Of a stretch of 6,132 nt of DNA, positions 1 through 6,132 are shown piece after piece (position 1 is the stretch's first letter; every line of letters starts with the position of its first letter). Position numbers and translations under genes: made by a program. The DNA is taken from assembly GCA_029263435.1 (NCBI GenBank), contig JAJCXL010000186.1, positions 1 to 6,132 on the forward strand, read 5' to 3'. This DNA comes from Acidobacteriota bacterium (GTDB lineage: Bacteria; Acidobacteriota; Vicinamibacteria; Marinacidobacterales; SMYC01). The notes below the pieces were generated by a model. That model did not search any database, was not told where the DNA came from, and saw only the letters and a list, made by a program, of their open reading frames with translations.

Positions 1-956
1 CCGCTCGCTCGGCCATGCTGGAGGCGGGGGAGATCGATCGTGCGATTGCTCTCAACGATTTCGATATTCCACGCTTCGAAGCTGACGATCGGATCCGCAT
101 CCGAGTGGTACCGAGCACCCGTCAGTTCTACGTCGCGCTCAATCACACGAAGCCTCCGCTCGATGACCACCGGGTGCGCCTCGCTTTCAACTTCGCGATC
201 GACAAAGAGGGTATCGTCCAGAGCGTGTTCGCAGGGACGGGGGCTCTCCTGTCGAAAGCGCCCGTGCTGTCCGAGGGGGTAGTTGCTTTCACCGATATGC
301 GAGAGCCGGGGGCGAGTACGTTGTTTGCCTACGACGTCGAGCGAGCGCGCGCGCTCATGCGCGAAGCGGGCCTGGTCGACGCGGACGGGGACGGTGTCGT
401 GGAAGACGCTTCCGGTGCGCCACTCGAGCTCACGCTTTACGCGCGCCGGGGCGCGACCAAAGGGGACGACAAGATCGCGCAGCTTCTCCAGACCATGTGG
501 GCGGATATCGGCGTGCGGGTCGAGATCCAGTTCTGGGAATCGTCGGCCTTCGGCGCCGCGACGAATTTGGGTCCGGAAGACGCCCGATACGACATGGTGC
601 TTCTCTCTTGGGGAATCCCCACGGCGGATCCTGATGAGCCGATGATGATGATGACCTATTCCAAGGCGTGGAAGCCCATCGGCGCGAACCGGATGTTTTA
701 CGCCAACGCCGAGGTCGACAGGCTCTCCCTGCTCGCGCATCACGAGCTCGACCCAGTGAAGCGGAAGGAATGGGTACGCTTGTGGATGGCGGAGCTCATC
801 GCCGATGCCCCGGTGGTCTTCCTCCCCACGTTGTCGCTCACTCTAGGGACCCGCACCTACGTGCACGGCGATCGGATCCTCAGCGTCGATCAGTACCCGG
901 CCCGCTTCGCTTGGATCGACGCCACCGAAAAGGCGCGCCAAGGAGTGACTCGGTGA
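1..956 (+). CDS. ABC transporter substrate-binding protein, SBP_bac_5 (DppA/OppA) family, 5'-truncated
   Basis: This is the C-terminal part of an extracytoplasmic solute-binding protein that would deliver peptide, oligosaccharide or a similar ligand to the permeases encoded downstream. The frame is open to the left edge (codons from position 3), so the signal peptide and N-terminal lobe are missing; about 317 of a usual 500-600 residues are present. Counting from the ATG at 15, which is an internal methionine, the family block YVALNHTKPPLDD is at residues 39-51. It is followed by RVRLAFNFAID (53-63), the usual 'VR.A...AID' segment. An acidic DADGDG loop lies at 122-127, followed by the LELTLY strand (137-142). 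A C-terminal stretch, DAPVVFLP (264-271), is also typical. The stop is TGA at 954-956. The next gene starts 34 bases on, which supports a shared transcript. The family assignment is firm. The ligand is not determined, because specificity residues vary and half the protein is absent. Confidence 0.93.
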   Translation, partial: ARSAMLEAGEIDRAIALNDFDIPRFEADDRIRIRVVPSTRQFYVALNHTKPPLDDHRVRLAFNFAIDKEGIVQSVFAGTGALLSKAPVLSEGVVAFTDMREPGASTLFAYDVERARALMREAGLVDADGDGVVEDASGAPLELTLYARRGATKGDDKIAQLLQTMWADIGVRVEIQFWESSAFGAATNLGPEDARYDMVLLSWGIPTADPDEPMMMMTYSKAWKPIGANRMFYANAEVDRLSLLAHHELDPVKRKEWVRLWMAELIADAPVVFLPTLSLTLGTRTYVHGDRILSVDQYPARFAWIDATEKARQGVTR

Positions 957-972
957 CCACCGGCACCGCCTT

Positions 973-981
973 GGGGTCAGG
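973..981 (+). promoter_or_regulatory. Possible weak ribosome binding site for the DppB-like gene
   Basis: The purine-rich string GGGGTCAGG lies 9 bases before the GTG at 991. It is only a partial Shine-Dalgarno match. It matters because GTG 991 is the only ATG/GTG/TTG codon in this frame between the in-frame stop at 946-948 and the conserved N-terminus. The start choice therefore rests on frame and homology more than on this site. Confidence 0.3.
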
Positions 982-990
982 CCGACACCT

Positions 991-1917
991 GTGCTGAGAC
1001 TCATCCTCGGGCGGCTTCTTTTCATGGTGCCCGCGGGGCTTTTGCTCGTGACGTTCTTGTTTGGTCTCTTCCACTTCATCCCGGGCGACCCCGCGTTGCT
1101 CCTCGCCGGCGACAATGCCTCCGCCGAGGTCGTGGAAGGCATTCGCCGAGCGTATGGATTCGATCAACCTCTTCCGGTGCAGTACTGGACCTACATGAAG
1201 AAAGTGCTGCAAGGCGACCTCGGGGTCTCCAATTTTTCCCGGGAGCCCGTGACAGCGCTCATCCTCCCGAGGATCTTCAATACGGCGCAGCTCGCTTTCT
1301 GGTCGATGGGTTTCGCGATGGTGGTGAGCTTGATTCTGGGATGCTGCTCCGCGATGTTCTGGAACACGTGGATCGACAAGCTCATCACGGGGATAGCACT
1401 TCTCGGCATCTGCACCCCGGTCTTCGTGTCCGGCTTGTTCGGAATCTTCTTGTTCTCCGTGAAGCTCGGCTTGCTGCCCACCGGAGGTCTCGATTCTTGG
1501 CGCAGCTTCGTCTTACCGGTCGTGACTCTCGGCGCGTTTCAAGCCGCGGTCCTGACCCGGATGGTCCGCGCATCCATGGTAGAAGCGCTTGGACAGGATT
1601 ACATCGAAACGGCGCGCGCCAAAGGACTCGCGGAGACCGCGGTCGTGTTCAAGCACGCCTTGCGAAACGCGATGTTACCCATCGTCACCCTTTTCGGTTT
1701 GGGCTTCGGCGCGACGTTGGGCGGCTCGGTCGTGACGGAGACGATCTTTACTTGGCCGGGTCTCGGTCGGACGATGGTGGAATCCATTCTCAGTCGAGAC
1801 CTTCCCGTGACGCAGGGCGCTTTGCTGCTGTTCGCGTTCATGTTCATCGGCATCAATCTGGTGGTCGACCTCCTCTACGCGGCGATCGATCCGCGCATCC
1901 GTTTCGATGCACCATGA
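991..1917 (+). CDS. dppB: ABC transporter permease, DppB/OppB-like
   Basis: This is the first inner-membrane channel subunit of the importer, 308 residues, the normal length for DppB. The family N-terminus is present: a membrane segment at about residues 9-30 running into PGDP (31-34), then YGFDQPLP (55-62) and GDLG (75-78). Further hydrophobic segments lie near 100-122, 131-158, 172-190, 228-250 and 274-297. The cytoplasmic EAA loop that docks on the ATPases is at about 198-230, with EALGQDYIETARAKGL as its core. The C-terminus AAIDPRIR (297-304) is the usual DppB ending. GTG at 991 is chosen because it gives the family-standard N-terminus and no other start codon is available upstream in frame. 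The last codons overlap the next gene by 4 bases (ATGA), indicating translational coupling. The family call is firm; dipeptide as substrate is only implied by the name. Confidence 0.95.
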   Translation: MLRLILGRLLFMVPAGLLLVTFLFGLFHFIPGDPALLLAGDNASAEVVEGIRRAYGFDQPLPVQYWTYMKKVLQGDLGVSNFSREPVTALILPRIFNTAQLAFWSMGFAMVVSLILGCCSAMFWNTWIDKLITGIALLGICTPVFVSGLFGIFLFSVKLGLLPTGGLDSWRSFVLPVVTLGAFQAAVLTRMVRASMVEALGQDYIETARAKGLAETAVVFKHALRNAMLPIVTLFGLGFGATLGGSVVTETIFTWPGLGRTMVESILSRDLPVTQGALLLFAFMFIGINLVVDLLYAAIDPRIRFDAP

Positions 1918-2747
1918 GTATCGTCTCTCGATTCAAACGGGATCGGGTCGGTCTGGTCTCGGCCTGTGCGCTCGTCGGCCTCTACCTCGTCGCGCTAACG
2001 GCGCCGTGGCTCGCCCCCTATGATGCCGGTGAGACGAGTTTGCGCGAAGTCTTTCGCCCGCCATCCGCGGAGCACCTTCTCGGAACCGATCAGTTCGGTC
2101 GGGACGTCTTGTCCCGAGTGATCGTCGCCACTCGAGTCACCGCCAAAATCACCGGAGTGGCGGTGCTGCTGGCGGTAGTGCTGGGAACCTGTGGTGGAAT
2201 GTATGTCGGCTATGTCGGCGGTCGGCTCGAATCGCTGGTCATGCGGCTCACGGATATGTTGCTGATCTTTCCCACCATCATGTTGGCGATCGTCATCGTC
2301 ACGATCGCGGGGCCGTCGGAAGGAGGAGTGATCGTTGCGTTGGGATTGTCGCAAGTTCCCAAGTTCATCCGGCTCGCGCGGGGTGTGACTCTCTCCGCCC
2401 GAGAGGCTCTCTTCGTTGAAGCAGCCAAGGCGGTGGGCGCGGGCCGATGGCACATTCTTCGTCGGCACATCTGGCCCAGTATTTCCTCGCCGATCATCGT
2501 TCAGGCTACGTTGAGTCTCCCGATACTGGTGCTCTCTGCATCGGGGCTGAGCTTTCTCGGACTGGGGGTGCAACCTCCGACGCCCGAGTGGGGAGCGATG
2601 CTCAACGAGTCCAAAGATTTCCTCCGGACGTCGCCTTATTTGCTCGCCGGTCCCGGTCTCTGTTTGTTCGTCTTCGTGCTCGCGTCCAACCTGGTCGGCG
2701 ATGCGCTCCAAGACGCGTTGAGCCCACGGGCGAGCTCCGAAGGCTAG
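1914..2747 (+). CDS. dppC: ABC transporter permease, DppC/OppC-like
   Basis: This is the second channel subunit, 277 residues, which pairs with the DppB-like protein in the inner membrane. It begins with a short basic stretch (RFKRDR, 6-11) and a membrane segment (about 14-34) ending in LAPYD. The DppC hallmark HLLGTDQFGRDVLSR is at 54-68. More hydrophobic segments follow near 79-100, 112-133, 193-218 and 242-262. The EAA loop is at about 164-188 (EALFVEAAKAVGAG, then RRHIWP). The family block LSFLGLGVQPPTPEWGAML is at 212-230, and the C-terminus is GDALQDALSPR (262-272). The reading frame stays open far upstream inside dppB, but homology begins at ATG 1914, which overlaps the dppB stop as ATGA. 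No Shine-Dalgarno sequence is visible before it, so translation probably depends on ribosomes finishing dppB. Confidence 0.95.
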   Translation: MSIVSRFKRDRVGLVSACALVGLYLVALTAPWLAPYDAGETSLREVFRPPSAEHLLGTDQFGRDVLSRVIVATRVTAKITGVAVLLAVVLGTCGGMYVGYVGGRLESLVMRLTDMLLIFPTIMLAIVIVTIAGPSEGGVIVALGLSQVPKFIRLARGVTLSAREALFVEAAKAVGAGRWHILRRHIWPSISSPIIVQATLSLPILVLSASGLSFLGLGVQPPTPEWGAMLNESKDFLRTSPYLLAGPGLCLFVFVLASNLVGDALQDALSPRASSEG

Positions 2748-2759
2748 GGCGAGAACTCC

Positions 2760-3773
2760 ATGTCCGTTGCTCACTCGGACGAGCCGCTCATCGAGGTCGA
2801 AGACCTTCGTACGTACTTTCACTCGGAGGCCGGCATCGCGAAAGCGGTCGACGGTATCAGCTTCGCGGTCCGTCGCAAGAAAACTCTAGGCGTGGTGGGC
2901 GAGAGCGGATGTGGGAAATCCGTCACCGCCCGCTCCATCATGCGGCTCATTCGCCCGCCGGGCAAGATCGAGTCGGGCTCGATCCGCTACCGTCGCGGCG
3001 AGGAGACTCTCGAGCTCGCGGGCTTGGATCCGAAAGGGCGCACCCTGCGAGAGATCCGAGGCGCGGAGATCGCGATGATCTTCCAGGAGCCGATGACATC
3101 GCTCAATCCCGTATTCACGATTGGCGAACAGATCACGGAAGTCATTCGACTCCATCTTGGAGCGGGCCGAGGCGAAGCGCGGCGGCGAGCCATCGACATG
3201 TTGAACGCGGTCGCGATCCCTTCTCCGCATCAGCGGATCGACGACTATCCTCATCAGCTTTCCGGCGGGATGCGACAGCGCGCGATGATTGCGATGGCTT
3301 TGTCCTGTCATCCATCGCTGCTCATCGCGGATGAGCCGACGACGGCGCTCGACGTCACCATTCAAGCGCAGGTCATCCGGCTCATGCGAGACCTACAACG
3401 TGAGTTCGAAGCCGCCATCATTTTCATCACCCACGATCTCGGCGTGGTCGCCGGCATTGCCGACGAAGTCATGGTGATGTATCTGGGGGAGATCGTCGAG
3501 CGGGCGCCGGTGCGTGATCTCTTTCGCGATCCCAAGCATCCCTATACCCAAGGCTTGATGACCTCGATTCCCTCCTTGAACGGAGCGCGTAAGCAGCGAC
3601 TCCCGGTGATCGAAGGCAATGTTCCAAGCCCATTCGACCTTCCTCGCGGGTGTCGTTTTCATCCGCGATGTGCGCATGCTTCTGAGCTTTGTCGAGAGCG
3701 CGCCCCGCTCCTGCTCGAAGCGGCTCCTGAGCACCACGTCGCTTGCCACCTGCAGGATCCGGAGCTCGCATGA
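2760..3773 (+). CDS. dppD: ABC transporter ATP-binding protein, DppD/OppD-like
   Basis: This is one of two ATPases that drive the importer, 337 residues, a cytoplasmic protein bound to the permease EAA loops. All nucleotide-binding elements are intact: Walker A GESGCGKS (47-54), Q-loop FQEPMTSLNPVF (108-119, Q109), signature LSGGMRQR (167-174), Walker B LLIADEPTTALD (187-198, D191 and E192) and switch histidine H225. The C-terminal oligopeptide-transporter extension starts near HPYTQGL (260-266). It carries cysteines C298, C304, C311 and C329 in a GCRFHPRC...C...ACHL arrangement, known in DppD/DppF relatives to hold a 4Fe-4S cluster. Residues about 79-101, between the ABC beta strands and the Q-loop, are longer than in the shortest family members. 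The gene starts 12 bases after the dppC stop with only a weak purine-rich GGCGAG upstream. Its stop overlaps the next start as ATGA. Confidence 0.96.
   Translation: MSVAHSDEPLIEVEDLRTYFHSEAGIAKAVDGISFAVRRKKTLGVVGESGCGKSVTARSIMRLIRPPGKIESGSIRYRRGEETLELAGLDPKGRTLREIRGAEIAMIFQEPMTSLNPVFTIGEQITEVIRLHLGAGRGEARRRAIDMLNAVAIPSPHQRIDDYPHQLSGGMRQRAMIAMALSCHPSLLIADEPTTALDVTIQAQVIRLMRDLQREFEAAIIFITHDLGVVAGIADEVMVMYLGEIVERAPVRDLFRDPKHPYTQGLMTSIPSLNGARKQRLPVIEGNVPSPFDLPRGCRFHPRCAHASELCRERAPLLLEAAPEHHVACHLQDPELA
3761..3764 (+). promoter_or_regulatory. Ribosome binding site for the DppF-like gene
   Basis: GGAG lies 5 bases before ATG 3770, inside the last codons of the DppD-like gene. It is the clearest Shine-Dalgarno match in the operon. 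It favours ATG 3770 over the in-frame TTG at 3743 as the start of the DppF-like protein. Confidence 0.6.
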
Positions 3774-4810
3774 CGGCGAGCGCGCATCTGCTCGAAGTCC
3801 GGAACTTGAGCAAGTTCTTTACGCTCCGCAAGGGAATGTTGCAACGAGCCGCCGGCCACGTGCGCGCCGTCGACGACGTCAGCTTCTTCGTCGACGACGG
3901 TGAGACGCTGGGGCTCGTTGGAGAGAGTGGATGCGGAAAGACGACGACGGGACGAGCTCTTCTTAGGCTGGTGCCGCCGAGTGCGGGTGAGATTCTGTTC
4001 AAGAGCACCCAGCTCGCTCGAGAGGGCGAGGCCCCGCGCCTGATTGACGTCGCGACCGCGACGGAGAAAGAGCTCAAAGTACTGCGGCGAGAGATGCAGA
4101 TCATTTTTCAAGATCCGTTCTCGTCTCTCAACCCCAGGATGAATGTAGGACAGATCGTCTCCGAGCCGCTCGATGTGCAACGGATCGGTCGGCAAGACGA
4201 GCGTCGCGACCGGGTGGGATCACTGCTCGAGTCCGTGGGCCTGAACGCGAAAGATGCCCGGCGCTACCCGCACGAGTTCTCCGGTGGTCAGCGGCAGCGC
4301 ATCGGCATTGCCCGTGCCTTGGCGCTCGAGCCGCGGTTGATCGTCGCGGATGAGCCGGTGTCGGCTCTCGACGCGTCGATTCAAGCTCAAGTCTTGAACT
4401 TGATGCTGGATCTCCAGAACGAGCACGGTTTGGCGTTCGTTCTCATCGCTCATGACCTGGCGGTCGTGCGGCATATCAGCGATCGCATCGCCGTTATGTA
4501 CCTGGGACGCCTCGTCGAGCTCGCGAGTACGGATGCGTTGTTCGAAAGTCCCCAACATCCCTACACCGAGGCCTTGATGGCGGCGGTACCGATCCCGGAC
4601 CCGGACCGCGAGCGCGCAAAAGACACGGGTCTTTTGGGGGACGTCCCGAGCGCTACGAGCCCACCCGTTGGCTGCCACTTCCATCCTCGATGTCGTTACG
4701 CCGAGGACATCTGCAAGACCGAGAGCCCGCCCCTTCGAGAGATCCAGGAGGGGCACACGGTAGCTTGCCACCTAGCGGATACGATCGAGCTCCGCTCCTT
4801 CGGCTCCTAG
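3770..4810 (+). CDS. dppF: ABC transporter ATP-binding protein, DppF/OppF-like
   Basis: This is the second ATPase of the importer, 346 residues, expected to form a heterodimer with the DppD-like protein. Elements seen are Walker A GESGCGKT (51-58), Q-loop FQDPFSSLNPR (113-123, Q114), signature FSGGQRQR (170-177), Walker B LIVADEPVSALD (190-201, D194 and E195) and switch histidine H228. RAVDDVSF (32-39) and FQDPFSSLNPR separate the OppF/DppF branch from the OppD/DppD branch. The C-terminal extension has HPYTEAL (263-269) and the four-cysteine motif C302, C308, C315 and C333. Residues about 80-109 form a longer, charged linker before the Q-loop. ATG 3770 is preferred over TTG 3743 because it overlaps the dppD stop as ATGA, has GGAG 5 bases upstream, and is followed at once by the conserved LLEVRNLSK strand. 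It is the last gene of the operon; its stop is 3 bases from that of the convergent gene. Confidence 0.96.
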   Translation: MTASAHLLEVRNLSKFFTLRKGMLQRAAGHVRAVDDVSFFVDDGETLGLVGESGCGKTTTGRALLRLVPPSAGEILFKSTQLAREGEAPRLIDVATATEKELKVLRREMQIIFQDPFSSLNPRMNVGQIVSEPLDVQRIGRQDERRDRVGSLLESVGLNAKDARRYPHEFSGGQRQRIGIARALALEPRLIVADEPVSALDASIQAQVLNLMLDLQNEHGLAFVLIAHDLAVVRHISDRIAVMYLGRLVELASTDALFESPQHPYTEALMAAVPIPDPDRERAKDTGLLGDVPSATSPPVGCHFHPRCRYAEDICKTESPPLREIQEGHTVACHLADTIELRSFGS

Positions 4811-4813
4811 ACA

Positions 4814-6132
4814 CTAGCGACAGACGTCGAGCGCAGCGAGGTTTCCGTCGTCATCGACGTAGACCCGGACCGGGAGATTCTGGTCGCGAGCGTCCTCCAG
4901 GACGGCTTGGATCCTTGGATCCGGTACCGCTACCGAGATGGTCGTGCCATCGACGAGCTCCACCGCGGTGAGCTTTCCCACGAGATCGAACTTGAGACAA
5001 CCTACCCGCCCCCCGACGCCTCTGGTCCGCCCTTCCCCTTCGGCGATCGTGATACCGGACATCGTCTCCGCTGAAGGATTCAGGCTCACGACTTCACGTG
5101 CCCCGGGCGCGGCATCGCGCCGGACTCGAATGCTGGCGGTCGCGACGGTGGCGTTCAACACCCGAAACCCTTCGAGCGTGATACCCGTCCCGAACCTCAC
5201 GCTGCTCGCGCCGTTGAATCGAGCGTCCTCGATCTCGAGTCGCACATCGTAGCTCCCACCTTGTTCGAAGACGTCGGGCGTCACCCGGAGTCGTGGGGAG
5301 CTCGGACGACCGAGCTGAACCGTGGTGTACTCGACGCGGTGGACCGGTGCTTTGTTCTTGAGCTTTCCCCGGACCTCGATACGAACGAGGTTCGCGCCGG
5401 AGTTCTTTATCGCCATCGGCCCGGTATAGCTTCCGTCCCGTTGGCGCTTCAATGAGGTAGACGGACCGCCCAACAGAGCAGCGGTGACTTTGAGATCACC
5501 GACGGCGGGTTTGTCATCGAGCCTCGGTCGCGCGACGATCGTCACCCGACCGGCTTTCGACAGCATCCATGGGTCGGCGCTCGCCCAGAGCTTGAACGCC
5601 GGATTGATACCGCGGGCCATGAAATTCAAGCGGATAGGTGCGAGCTTCGGGTCCCCGTGCACCCGCGCGCGCCACGTGCCGGTCTCCGGAGCGGGTATGT
5701 GGAGCGCTTGCATCCAACCCTCTCGGATCACGAAGGCGCCGCCCACGCCGTGTTTGAATACGGTCCCCGAGGGCGAAGTCGCTTCGATCGAGGGAGCGCC
5801 TGGCTGGTGCCATGTCAGGCCGAAGACGAGCTCACGCGTCACACCGTCGACGTCGGCCTCGAAGTCTCGATAGTTTCGGAAATCACCGTGGTCATCGTCG
5901 TTGGCGTGGCTTCCGACCGGGTCGCGGTCGGGTAGGCTGAACTGCTCCCACAAGAGCCCGGATGGGGTGCCGCCCACTGGAGTCAAGGTCAAAATCCCGT
6001 TGTCGTTGACCGCTTTGAACGCATTGGTCATGAGTGCCGCGGAGCAATCCGCGGAGTAGTTCGTGGTCTCCGAGATAACCTTCGTGGTGCTTCCGTCCTC
6101 ACCTTGGGCCGCGAGATCGGTCAACGTCGCGA
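4814..6132 (-). CDS. Beta-rich multi-domain, probably exported protein (VWA/CLCA-like C-terminal part), 5'-truncated
   Basis: This single - strand frame has a TAG stop at 4816-4814 and is open through the right edge. The TTG at 6124-6122 is merely an internal codon, so the true start lies outside. Numbering from that codon (436 residues), I see four segments. (1) About 88-168, with LVFGLTW (99-105), SPSGTVF (117-123) and ETGTWRARVHGD (147-158), is like the beta domain after the VWA domain in CLCA-type proteins. (2) About 190-272 has an Ig-like pattern ending in RDGSYTG (229-235) and NLVRIEVRG. (3) About 280-360 resembles IPT/TIG-like repeats (FGTGITLEGF at 311-320, then NATVATASI, then APGAREV at 339-345). 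(4) A compact C-terminal beta module at about 370-436 has cysteines at 376 and 435. A His/Asp cluster, HANDDDHGD, is at 73-81. No catalytic motif is recognised. The coding frame is convincing, but the function is unknown and any VWA domain would lie upstream of the visible part. Confidence 0.8.
   Translation of the reverse strand, partial: ATLTDLAAQGEDGSTTKVISETTNYSADCSAALMTNAFKAVNDNGILTLTPVGGTPSGLLWEQFSLPDRDPVGSHANDDDHGDFRNYRDFEADVDGVTRELVFGLTWHQPGAPSIEATSPSGTVFKHGVGGAFVIREGWMQALHIPAPETGTWRARVHGDPKLAPIRLNFMARGINPAFKLWASADPWMLSKAGRVTIVARPRLDDKPAVGDLKVTAALLGGPSTSLKRQRDGSYTGPMAIKNSGANLVRIEVRGKLKNKAPVHRVEYTTVQLGRPSSPRLRVTPDVFEQGGSYDVRLEIEDARFNGASSVRFGTGITLEGFRVLNATVATASIRVRRDAAPGAREVVSLNPSAETMSGITIAEGEGRTRGVGGRVGCLKFDLVGKLTAVELVDGTTISVAVPDPRIQAVLEDARDQNLPVRVYVDDDGNLAALDVCR

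Noticed and set aside
642..653. Run of four ATG codons (MMMM) in the binding protein
   Set aside because: This short tandem trinucleotide run fits the reading frame and the family tolerates variation there. There is no sign of a start site or phase-variable repeat.
1341..1913. Upstream extension of the DppC frame through most of dppB
   Set aside because: The frame is open by chance in GC-rich DNA. The translated extension is rich in Arg, His and Ser with no membrane-protein character, and homology starts exactly at ATG 1914.
1995..2822. Long (275-codon) - strand frame opposite dppC
   Set aside because: It lies antisense to a gene with full-length family homology. Its translation is Arg/Asp/Glu-rich with no recognisable domain, typical of a shadow frame.
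2447..3334. 295-codon + strand frame across the dppC/dppD junction
   Set aside because: It overlaps two well-supported genes in a different frame, and its product is an Arg/Ser/Gly-rich low-information sequence.
3469..4195. - strand frames opposite the dppD/dppF junction
   Set aside because: They are antisense to motif-complete ATPases, and no domain or ribosome binding site supports them.
4807..4829. Possible terminator hairpins at the convergent gene ends
   Set aside because: The stems are only 4 base pairs (CTAG/CTAG and CGAC/GTCG) with no T-run on either strand, too weak to call a terminator.
6122..6124. TTG as the start of the - strand protein
   Set aside because: The frame stays open beyond it to the window edge, and the sequence right after it looks like the interior of a protein, with no signal peptide. 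It is treated as an internal codon of a truncated gene.

Overview
The window holds most of one ABC-transporter operon of the peptide/nickel/oligosaccharide importer class (Dpp/Opp type) on the + strand, facing the 3' end of a large, probably exported, beta-rich protein gene on the - strand. Both edges cut through genes. The DNA is GC-rich (roughly 60% by eye) and densely coding, with GTG and ATG starts, 4-base stop/start overlaps and almost no intergenic space. This fits a high-GC Gram-negative bacterium or a related metagenomic lineage. A Myxococcota-like source is possible but not shown by anything decisive.

Layout: positions 1-956 encode the C-terminal part of an SBP_bac_5 family substrate-binding protein. 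Positions 991-1917 and 1914-2747 encode the two membrane permeases (DppB- and DppC-like). Positions 2760-3773 and 3770-4810 encode the two ATPases (DppD- and DppF-like). Four complete genes follow the truncated binding-protein gene in the classical A-B-C-D-F order. In each complete gene the expected family motifs are intact: the EAA loops of the permeases, and Walker A, Q-loop, signature, Walker B, switch histidine and C-terminal four-cysteine motif of the ATPases. The system therefore looks functional. The binding protein should capture substrate outside the inner membrane, DppB/DppC form the channel, and DppD/DppF power import. The exact substrate cannot be read from the window, and oligosaccharides are a real alternative to peptides.

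From 4814 to the right edge a single - strand reading frame encodes about 439 residues of a protein whose start lies outside the window. It shows consecutive beta-sandwich-like segments: a region reminiscent of the C-terminal part of VWA/CLCA-type proteins, an Ig-like segment, an IPT/TIG-like segment, and a small C-terminal beta module bracketed by two cysteines. Its stop codon lies 3 bases from the stop codon of the DppF gene, so the two transcription units converge with no intergenic space for a terminator.

No RNA genes, CRISPR arrays, insertion sequences, large repeats or recognisable promoters were seen. No stretch over 300 bases lacks a gene; the longest gap is 34 bases. I found no clear undescribed system. 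The most unusual items are the unassigned multi-domain exported protein and the 3-base convergent junction.
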